Assembly: GCF_000383955.1 (NCBI RefSeq)
Contig: NZ_KB913013.1
Span: forward strand, 4,669,694-4,733,693
From: Rudanella lutea DSM 19387
Lineage (GTDB): Bacteria; Bacteroidota; Bacteroidia; Cytophagales; Spirosomataceae
Length of the DNA: 64,000 bases
Direction of reading: 5' to 3'
A program made the translations under genes and the position numbers. The notes under the pieces were generated by a model, which was given only the letters and a program-made list of their open reading frames with translations, searched no databases and was not told the origin of the DNA. Below, one piece after another: positions 54,433-61,846 of this stretch; the first letter of the stretch is position 1, and each line of letters starts with the position of its first letter.

Positions 54433-54549
54433 AGAGTGAAAGAGCGAAAGAGCGAAAGAGTACTTTGCTTAACCGACACCTCACTCTTTCACTCTTTGCT
54501 GCCCGCGCCCCTCACTCTTTCACTCTTTCGCTCTTTCACTCTTTCACTC
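54431..54549. repeat. TTTCACTC-family inverted repeats before cas2
   Basis: GAGTGAAAGAGCGAAAGAG units at about 54433-54460 face CACTCTTTCACTCTTTCG units at 54481-54549. Same family as the ridA-gltX and vWA-cas1 intervals. It separates the primase-polymerase stop from the cas2 ATG. Confidence 0.85.
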
Positions 54550-54550
54550 C

Positions 54551-55033
54551 ATGCCCCGCCGGAAACCAACCCCGCCCCCTACCTTGCCCGAGCGCAACCG
54601 GGCCTGGCAACAGGCAGGCCTGCCCGCGCTCTCCGACGAGCAACTGACCTGCTTAGCCGAAACGGGTGCGTTGCCAACCGCCCTGGCCAACTGGTGGCTG
54701 TGGTTTCGGCAAACAACCCGCAAACGACCCGAAGAGATGTATTGCCTTATCAGTTACGATATAGAAAATAACAAAGTACGTCGGCTGGTGGCTAAAACGC
54801 TGCTCCGCGAGGGCTGCGTTCGCATCCAGAAATCGGTGTTTTTTGCCCGGATGCACCGCAAACGCTACGAGCGGCTGACCGACCTGCTCCGGCAGATTCA
54901 GCAGCTCTACGAAAATACCGACAGTATCATGCTCCTGCCCGTGGGCGAAGACATGCTCAACTCGCTGCGCTGCATTGGGCAGTCGTTTGAAGTAGAGCAA
55001 CTTACGGCCCCGAAGCATACGCTGTTTTTTTGA
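54551..55033 (+). CDS. cas2: Cas2 with an N-terminal extension
   Basis: A 160-residue protein. Residues 63-160 form a normal Cas2 (MYCLISYDIENNKVRRLVAK with Asp 70, then GCVRIQKSVFFARMH). Residues 1-62 are an added proline- and tryptophan-containing region (PRRKPTPPPTLPERNRAWQQ) that standard Cas2 proteins lack. An internal ATG at 54737 would give a plain Cas2; the upstream part is nonetheless well-formed coding sequence with its own ATG right after the repeat block. Cas2 bridges the Cas1 dimers. Confidence 0.93.
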   Translation: MPRRKPTPPPTLPERNRAWQQAGLPALSDEQLTCLAETGALPTALANWWLWFRQTTRKRPEEMYCLISYDIENNKVRRLVAKTLLREGCVRIQKSVFFARMHRKRYERLTDLLRQIQQLYENTDSIMLLPVGEDMLNSLRCIGQSFEVEQLTAPKHTLFF

Positions 55034-55118
55034 GTGATGAGTGATAAACGATAAGTGGCCACGACTCATCACTCATCGTTCATCACTTATCGCTCTTTCA
55101 CTCTTTTTCTCTTTCACG
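55032..55118. repeat. GATGAGTGATAA/CTCATCACT and TTTCACTC repeats after cas2
   Basis: GAGTGATGAGTGATAAACGA at about 55032-55051 pairs with CATCACTCATCGTTCATCAC-like units at 55068-55087, followed by CTCTTTCACTCTTTTTC units. A further relative of the family; lies between cas2 and the TPR/OB-like gene. Confidence 0.82.
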
Positions 55119-55120
55119 CC

Positions 55121-56602
55121 ATGACAACCAACACACAACCCTCCGCTCTCGCTATTGACTTCCGGCAAGCCCTCGCCCGGTACGAAGCCGACCCGCAAAA
55201 CTCGGCTACCATTCGGCCGTTGGGGTGGGTGTATGCCCAATTGCTCAAAGACGCGTCGGGTAGTACCGATTCGGCCCGGATGCTGCGCGGGCTGAGTGTT
55301 ATCAGCGCGTTTCCGATGACGGACGATGCCCGCTGGCGCGAGTCGGTGGGGTGGAGCGTGTGCCGATTCCTGATGCGCCACACGCCCGACACGCTGCCTT
55401 TTCCTGCCCTGGCCGAGGTGCTGCGGCTGTCGGGTGGATTTGTACCCACCGAAGCGGGTTTGCTGCGCTCGGTTTGGTGGAAGGCCCTGCTGCGCCATGC
55501 CGATACGGGCCTCGACTGGACTCTGCTCGTGGCCCAACACGGCTGGGAAGGCATGTTCCGGCCCGAAGACGAACGCCCGGAAGCCTACGGCAACGGTAAA
55601 ACGGCCCGCCCGCTGCTCGAAGGGCTGCTCTATGCCGTGGCCCGGCAACTGCTGACGCAGGTGACCCTGCCCGACGAACAGGCACAGCCCTGGCTCGACC
55701 GGATGGCTCACTACGCCACCGCGCATCCCGACTGGACGTTTCTGACCTATTTTCGGGCTCAACTGCTGCTGCGGCTGCACCGCCCCGACGAGGCCCGGCA
55801 GGTGTTTATGCCCTTTGCCCGCCAGAAAACGGGCGATTTCTGGGTCTGGAACCTCATGGCCGATCTGGTGGAGCCATCGCAGCGGCTGGCCTGCCTGGCC
55901 CGAGCCCTCACGGTGGGTGCGCCCGACAAGATGCTCGTGAAGGTGCGGCAGCGGGCGGCTATGTATTTGCTCATGGTGGGCCGCCCGGCCGATGCCCGCG
56001 CTGAGGTGGAGCAACTGGTGCAGACCCGGCAGGCCAACAGTTGGCCCATCCCGGCCGAGGTGCTGGGCTGGCAACGCGACCCCCGCTACGTAGAAGCGAC
56101 CCCCACCGCGCCGGGTGCGTGGGCGCGGGCCCTCAGCCCCGAAGCCGACGCCCTGCTCTTTGCCGACCTGCCCGAAACCGTCGTGCTGGTGACGGGCGTT
56201 GACCCGGCTGGGCATTACGCCAATATCGCGATTGATGAGCGACTGACAGGCAGTTTTCCGGTCCGTAAGTTTGGCCTGACGCTTGCCCTGGGCGATCGGG
56301 TTGCCATCCGCTATGTGCCTACTGAGCGCAACGGACGCCCGCAGGTTCGGGTGCTACAGGCGCGGCTCGTGGCTGATGAAGTGCTAACGTACCTCTCTAT
56401 ACGTGAGGTAGCGGGGCCGTTGCGAATGCTGCCCGGTAAGGCCGTGGGATTTGTGCGCGATGTGTACGTACCAGCCGATCTACTGGCTGGCGTAGGGGCC
56501 GATATGTTGGTGCGTGTAGAGGCTGTGCAGGCTTGGGATGCGGGTAAACAGAAATCGGGCTGGCGGGCTTTCAGGATTCAAAAAGAACCCGTAAACTTGT
56601 GA
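55121..56602 (+). CDS. TPR-like/OB-like protein next to the CRISPR array
   Basis: A 493-residue soluble protein from the ATG at 55121. About 1-330 is all-helical with TPR-like units (FLTYFRAQLLLRLHRPDEAR and RAAMYLLMVGRPADARAEVE). The C-terminal 120 residues are strand-rich and may form two OB/S1-like folds (GLTLALGDRVAIRYVPTERN, then GPLRMLPGKAVGFVRDVYVP). Proteins of this shape accompany primase-polymerase genes in Bacteroidota conflict loci; family naming (DUF7017-like) is from memory and not verified. Nucleic-acid binding in adaptation is an inference. The array leader begins directly after its stop. Confidence 0.72.
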   Translation: MTTNTQPSALAIDFRQALARYEADPQNSATIRPLGWVYAQLLKDASGSTDSARMLRGLSVISAFPMTDDARWRESVGWSVCRFLMRHTPDTLPFPALAEVLRLSGGFVPTEAGLLRSVWWKALLRHADTGLDWTLLVAQHGWEGMFRPEDERPEAYGNGKTARPLLEGLLYAVARQLLTQVTLPDEQAQPWLDRMAHYATAHPDWTFLTYFRAQLLLRLHRPDEARQVFMPFARQKTGDFWVWNLMADLVEPSQRLACLARALTVGAPDKMLVKVRQRAAMYLLMVGRPADARAEVEQLVQTRQANSWPIPAEVLGWQRDPRYVEATPTAPGAWARALSPEADALLFADLPETVVLVTGVDPAGHYANIAIDERLTGSFPVRKFGLTLALGDRVAIRYVPTERNGRPQVRVLQARLVADEVLTYLSIREVAGPLRMLPGKAVGFVRDVYVPADLLAGVGADMLVRVEAVQAWDAGKQKSGWRAFRIQKEPVNL

Positions 56603-56713
56603 TGTAAGCGGGAGAATGTTCCTTTTTGACAGGCTTTTTCCGTGATCCAATGTGAAATTTCTCACAATTTAGTTCTTTACTTACTGGTAATCAGGCATGT
56701 CACCACTTGAACT
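56603..56713 (+). promoter_or_regulatory. CRISPR leader with a CRP-like palindrome
   Basis: AT-rich 111 bp between the TPR/OB-like gene and repeat 1. TGTGA-N6-TCACA at 56651-56666 is the exact half-site arrangement of the Escherichia coli CRP consensus. The array is taken to run left to right, since the degenerate repeat lies at the right end and the repeats end in a tag-like ATTAAGAC. Confidence 0.6.
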
Positions 56714-59163
56714 GTCAGAGTCGCACTTCCCTCATAACAAGGATTAAGACATCCGTAGGGGGAGAATGATGGTAGTATAATGGACCGTCAGAGTCGCACT
56801 TCCCTCATAACAAGGATTAAGACCAGTCTTCAAATTTTTGTTTGAAGATTTTGCAACTTGAGGTCAGAGTCGCACTTCCCTCATAACAAGGATTAAGACA
56901 TTGCTCCCATTTCCGTTTTGGTAATGGGTTCAATGGTCAGAGTCGCACTTCCCTCATAACAAGGATTAAGACCCCTTGTTTATGGAGGTCTAATGCTGCC
57001 CGGTTTTTATGTGGTCAGAGTCGCACTTCCCTCATAACAAGGATTAAGACTACGATTGTTAATGACCATGTACAAGTTACCTTTATCAGGTCAGAGTCGC
57101 ACTTCCCTCATAACAAGGATTAAGACTACAAGAAAGCTGCTTATTCTTACCCAGGTTGATGGTCAGAGTCGCACTTCCCTCATAACAAGGATTAAGACTA
57201 TATGTGCGTTTCTCTCCTTTAAAAATTTTACCATCGTTAGTCAGAGTCGCACTTCCCTCATAACAAGGATTAAGACCTGAGGACAACAAATAGGAGTGCA
57301 AGGGCGAACAAAACGTCAGAGTCGCACTTCCCTCATAACAAGGATTAAGACACGAAATCCGTCTTCGTTTCGTTGTCACCAACGAAGCGTCAGAGTCGCA
57401 CTTCCCTCATAACAAGGATTAAGACCCTTAATGGCAGCGTAATCCTTAATGTAGGTGGTCAGAGTCGCACTTCCCTCATAACAAGGATTAAGACATCAAA
57501 CCGATCTACTTTCATAGTTTCTAGTTTTTAGTCAGAGTCGCACTTCCCTCATAACAAGGATTAAGACAAACGACTAAATAAATATTAGGTGATAACTTTC
57601 CGTCAGAGTCGCACTTCCCTCATAACAAGGATTAAGACTACCGATCATCCTCCACTTGATACAATTCAGGTGAAGTCAGAGTCGCACTTCCCTCATAACA
57701 AGGATTAAGACCAGAAGTAGGCGTTAGCCTACTCTGCAATGAACACACAGTCAGAGTCGCACTTCCCTCATAACAAGGATTAAGACCTCGTCGTGAAAAT
57801 CTTTCGATACCGGCTTACTGGTCAGAGTCGCACTTCCCTCATAACAAGGATTAAGACTTCTCAACCGAAACCGTTTTAAGGTTTTTGGTTGGTTGTGTCA
57901 GAGTCGCACTTCCCTCATAACAAGGATTAAGACTCCGGCTGATATTCTATTTCGCTAATCCTCCACAAGTCAGAGTCGCACTTCCCTCATAACAAGGATT
58001 AAGACATCGAAACCCAGTACGGTGGCGGCATTTTTGGCCTTGTCAGAGTCGCACTTCCCTCATAACAAGGATTAAGACAAGGGTCAACCAGTAGATCTGA
58101 GCAGCAGCAAGCTTGGTCAGAGTCGCACTTCCCTCATAACAAGGATTAAGACCTTCAACGGTACTTAGTTGAGATCCTTCTTCATAATTGTCAGAGTCGC
58201 ACTTCCCTCATAACAAGGATTAAGACCCTCTTAATTGTATTGACCAAAATACAATCTCTAACTAAGTCAGAGTCGCACTTCCCTCATAACAAGGATTAAG
58301 ACCTGAACCCATTTCCGTTTTGGTGATGGGTTCAATGTCAGAGTCGCACTTCCCTCATAACAAGGATTAAGACTTTTCGTTAGTAACGACTATCCTGTTT
58401 TGGCACAAGTCAGAGTCGCACTTCCCTCATAACAAGGATTAAGACCCAAAATTTCACGCAACGAAACCTCATACAGGGTTATGTCAGAGTCGCACTTCCC
58501 TCATAACAAGGATTAAGACTCGAAGGGTTCGAAGTAGCTTTGATTTCTTCAACAAGAAGTCAGAGTCGCACTTCCCTCATAACAAGGATTAAGACGTACA
58601 CCGGGTTCGGTCTGTGTGTTGAAGTGCTCCACGTGTCAGAGTCGCACTTCCCTCATAACAAGGATTAAGACTACCAGTAGCTTTAGCAGTTGAGAACGGA
58701 GAAGATTTGAGTCAGAGTCGCACTTCCCTCATAACAAGGATTAAGACTCACCGGGATTGATCAGACATGCGTTCTCAATATCATTGTCAGAGTCGCACTT
58801 CCCTCATAACAAGGATTAAGACCTTCTCGATCACACCGCGAATGATGAATTTATGGACTCCGGGTCAGAGTCGCACTTCCCTCATAACAAGGATTAAGAC
58901 GCATTTATAAAATCACCGTTTTCTTCATGAGAAAACATGTCAGAGTCGCACTTCCCTCATAACAAGGATTAAGACAAACGACTAAATAAATATTAGGTGA
59001 TAACTTTCCGTCAGAGTCGCACTTCCCTCATAACAAGGATTAAGACCGCTTACAGTTTTCAAATTCTTCGTTGAAGACTGGTCAGAGTCGCACTTCCCTC
59101 ATAACAAGGATTAAGACTGGGCAAATGCCTCTAAATCGCACCACTTTTGAAAGTCAGAGTCGC
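56714..59163 (+). CRISPR. CRISPR array, 33 full 37-bp repeats plus a truncated one
   Basis: Thirty-three repeats (first 56714-56750, last full 59081-59117) begin GTCAGAGTCGCACTTCCCTC and end GGATTAAGAC, so GTC and GAC close the ends. A truncated 34th copy starts at 59153 and loses identity after 11 bases, marking the old end. Spacers are 32-41 bp (most 34-39), typical of type III. Spacers at 57568-57601 and 58976-59009 are identical; those at 56900-56935 and 58303-58336 share a 29-base core with one difference. At least nine spacers can fold into stems. The probable crRNA tag is ATTAAGAC. Confidence 0.98.
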
Positions 59164-59366
59164 GTCTCATAAGTACTGGGTCAAACTCTACGATGTATCG
59201 TTTCCGTATTGAACATTTGTACAGTATGGAGGAATTGGCACGCAGATAACACCGATTAAGCCCAACCAGGCGGGATTGATAAAGGAGATCAGCGTACATC
59301 TGCCCGATTCGCGTTACCCGCGTGCTATTGACTGCCCAACCTAAGGCGAAAACGTTGCCCACAAAA
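59164..59366. other. array trailer, no gene seen
   Basis: Non-repetitive sequence after the truncated repeat. Overlapping short frames have no protein-like pattern. It ends at the hairpin of the convergent lipoprotein gene. Confidence 0.5.
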
Positions 59367-59401
59367 AGAGCTGTCAGCTCACCAAACGAGCTGACAGCTC
59401 T
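59367..59401 (-). terminator. terminator of the small lipoprotein
   Basis: AGAGCTGTCAGCTC and GAGCTGACAGCTCT form a 14-bp perfect stem with a 7-base loop; on the minus strand it is followed by TTTTT. Confidence 0.88.
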
Positions 59402-59456
59402 GGGACGTACCCGTACATCTTGCAAGTCTCAAAGGCCCGTACCGTTAGGGTCAGCC

Positions 59457-59741
59457 TTACTGGCACTTGAGCGCGGCAAGGGCGGCTTTGGCGTTGGCAA
59501 GGTCGGTAGAGCTGGTGCCGGGGCATTGCTCGCCGGCTTGTATGTAGGCCGTGAGGGCAGCCCGGTAGGCGTCGCAGTTGGATTTGGTGAAATTGGCCGC
59601 GTAACGCTGGGCCGTGCCCGATACGGCCGATGCCCGCACAGCAAGCCCATCGCAGCCAACCGGGGCTACTTCGTCTTCTTTTTTACAATTCGTCAGCCAA
59701 AGCACACTACCGATCAGCGATAGCGACAAAAAACGTTTCAT
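59457..59741 (-). CDS. small cysteine-containing lipoprotein
   Basis: A 94-residue lipoprotein (leader MKRFLSLSLIGSVLWLTNCK, lipobox LTNC). The mature part has four further cysteines (GCDGLAVRAS, SNCDAYRAAL, GEQCPGTSS, ALKCQ) and helical character (YRAALTAYIQAGEQC). Not recognised. ATG at 59741 is chosen over an upstream in-frame start at 59819 because the leader begins there. Confidence 0.72.
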   Translation of the reverse strand: MKRFLSLSLIGSVLWLTNCKKEDEVAPVGCDGLAVRASAVSGTAQRYAANFTKSNCDAYRAALTAYIQAGEQCPGTSSTDLANAKAALAALKCQ

Positions 59742-59890
59742 ACACCAGAGAGAATTAGGTTTGATCGTAAAACAAGGTGCGGAAAGCCGTCGGGATAGCA
59801 ACCGATAAACGAAGATCAACCCCGAAGTATTGAGTCGCTCTTACACGACTGACCGAACGGTGTTACCTTTGTGGGCTAGCCCACAATTCT

Positions 59891-61663
59891 ATGCACTATC
59901 TCCTTACGGCACTTCTCTTCTTCCTGTTTACGGGCAGTTTTGCGCAAACGCCCGCCCTTACGCGGGGGCCTTACCTGCAAGTGGTGACGCCCACGAGCAT
60001 GACCATCCGCTGGCGCACCGACGTTCCCGCGGGCACCCGGGTCTGGTACGGAACTACGCCCAATGGCCTGACCCAGTTGGTGGAAGACAAAACCCCGGTT
60101 ACCGAACATATTCTGTCCTTAACAGGCCTCAGCCCGGCCACCCGCTACTATTACGCCATCGGGCAGGCCGACACCCGCCTGGCGGGCGATGCAAGCCATA
60201 CCTTCAAAACCGCCCTGCCACCGGGCGACACCCGTCCGTTTCGGATCTGGTCACTGGGCGATTTCGGCGATGGTACCCCTAATCAGATGGCGGTGTACGA
60301 GCAATACCGCAAAGCAACAGTGGACAAACCCGCCGACCTCTGGATATGGCTCGGCGATAATGCCTACTGCTGCGGTACTGAAGACGAGTTTCAACGCTAC
60401 GTGTTCGATGTGTACCCCGACCACCTCCGTAGCCTGCCTTCGTACGCTACCCCTGGCAACCACGACTACGCCGATCAGAACCAGAAATTCGATAGTCCGT
60501 ATTTCAGTATTTTCAGTTTTCCGCAGGCCGGGCAGGCTGGCGGGGTGCCCTCCAACTCCAAAATGTACTACTCGTTCGATTACGGCAACGTGCATTTTGT
60601 GTCGCTCGATTCGTTTGGGTTCGAGGGCGGCCAATGGCCCCTGTACGACCCCTCTGGTCCGCAGGTACGCTGGCTCGAACGCGACCTGGCGGCCAACAAA
60701 CAGCCGTGGACGGTCGTGTTCTTCCACCACCCGCCCTATACCCGCTCCGCCCGCGACTCCGACGTAGAAATTGTGCTCCAACACCTGCGCGAAAACCTGA
60801 CGCCCATTCTGGAACGGTACAACGTCGATATCGTCATGAGCGGCCACAGCCACACCTACGAACGCTCGTACCGGATCCGTAATTTTCAGGGTAAAGCGGA
60901 TGAGTTTAACCCGGCCGTTCACCTGGCCGAAACCACCAACGGCCGGTACGATGGGTCGGCCAACTCATGCCCGATTCTCACCAAAGGCCAGGGCACGGTG
61001 TACGTAGTCAACGGGTCGGGTGGGGCCCTGGGTGGTCGCTTTGCGGGCAACCCCGATCACCCGGCCATGGCAGCTACGCACCGGAACCCCGGTGGTTCTA
61101 TGATTCTGGACGTGCAGGACAACCGGCTCGACGCCCAGTTTGTAGCGGCCGATGGTGTGGTGCGCGACCGGTTTACGATCATGAAAAACGTGGGTAAAAC
61201 CGAGTCGTTGCGGCTCAACTACGGCGATACGCTGCAGTTGCGGGCGTCGTGGTCGGCCCCCCGCTACACCTGGACCGAAGGGGGCCAAACCGAGCGCACG
61301 GCCCGCTACGTAGCCCGGCAGGCGGGTACGTTTACCGTGGCCGTGACCGATGAGCAGGGGTGCCTCCGTGATGAGTTCAACCTGACGGTACAGGCCCCTA
61401 CTGCTACCGAAACCTTTGCCGAGGGGCAGTTGCGGGTATTCCCGAACCCTACCACCGAGTCGGTGCAATTCGAACTGAGCCTGAATAAGCCGCAGGAAAG
61501 TACCATCGACGTCGTAGATGCTGCGGGGCGCTCGGTGCAGCACATGACGCTTCGGGCAGCCCTCACGCACCAACGCCGGATTGCGCTGCCGCACCCGGGC
61601 GTGTACACCATCCGGGTGCAGGTGGGCAGTACGGTGCTCAACCGGCGGGTGGTGCGTCAGTAA
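59891..61663 (+). CDS. purple-acid-type metallophosphatase with type IX sorting domain
   Basis: A 590-residue exported phosphoesterase. Signal peptide (MHYLLTALLFFLFTGSFAQ), an N-terminal fibronectin-like domain about 22-110 (LTRGPYLQVVTPTSMTIRWR), then a calcineurin-type domain with metal ligands in SLGDFGDG, WLGDNAYCCG, TPGNHDYAD, FFHHPPYTRSA and MSGHSHTYERSY. The tail after about 510 is a type IX sorting domain (LRVFPNPTTESVQFELSLNK). Likely extracellular or surface phosphomonoesterase for phosphate scavenging. Confidence 0.92.
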   Translation: MHYLLTALLFFLFTGSFAQTPALTRGPYLQVVTPTSMTIRWRTDVPAGTRVWYGTTPNGLTQLVEDKTPVTEHILSLTGLSPATRYYYAIGQADTRLAGDASHTFKTALPPGDTRPFRIWSLGDFGDGTPNQMAVYEQYRKATVDKPADLWIWLGDNAYCCGTEDEFQRYVFDVYPDHLRSLPSYATPGNHDYADQNQKFDSPYFSIFSFPQAGQAGGVPSNSKMYYSFDYGNVHFVSLDSFGFEGGQWPLYDPSGPQVRWLERDLAANKQPWTVVFFHHPPYTRSARDSDVEIVLQHLRENLTPILERYNVDIVMSGHSHTYERSYRIRNFQGKADEFNPAVHLAETTNGRYDGSANSCPILTKGQGTVYVVNGSGGALGGRFAGNPDHPAMAATHRNPGGSMILDVQDNRLDAQFVAADGVVRDRFTIMKNVGKTESLRLNYGDTLQLRASWSAPRYTWTEGGQTERTARYVARQAGTFTVAVTDEQGCLRDEFNLTVQAPTATETFAEGQLRVFPNPTTESVQFELSLNKPQESTIDVVDAAGRSVQHMTLRAALTHQRRIALPHPGVYTIRVQVGSTVLNRRVVRQ

Positions 61664-61708
61664 AAACTCTGGCTTTCGCTCCGTACTTTTGGCGTTTACT
61701 TTATCTGT

Positions 61709-61830
61709 TCCTTGTTCTTAGTTTTTGGTTTCTGGCAGTTGGCGTTCTGGTTTAACAATTTACACAAGGTTCCATTCGTGCATCCGTTGCCTTACAAAAC
61801 CAAAAACGATAAACTAAAAACCATAAACCT
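61709..61830. repeat. TTAGTTTTTGG/CCAAAAACGATAAACTAAAA inverted repeat
   Basis: TTCTTAGTTTTTGGTTTCTG on the left faces ACCAAAAACGATAAACTAAA on the right, imperfectly paired. The right arm closely matches 37029-37061. Intergenic before the hexosaminidase gene. Confidence 0.6.
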
Positions 61831-61846
61831 TACTGGTTAATTCTGT

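Noticed and set aside
55073-56215. 380-codon minus-strand frame opposite the TPR/OB-like gene
   Set aside because: Composition is rich in Gly/His/Arg/Gln without a domain; the plus-strand gene has coherent TPR-like repeats.
57056-57382. Open frames inside the CRISPR array
   Set aside because: They translate the repeat in both directions, giving periodic peptides; no gene.
59322-59723. 133-codon plus-strand frame after the array
   Set aside because: Opposite a lipoprotein with a lipobox, cysteine spacing and its own terminator.
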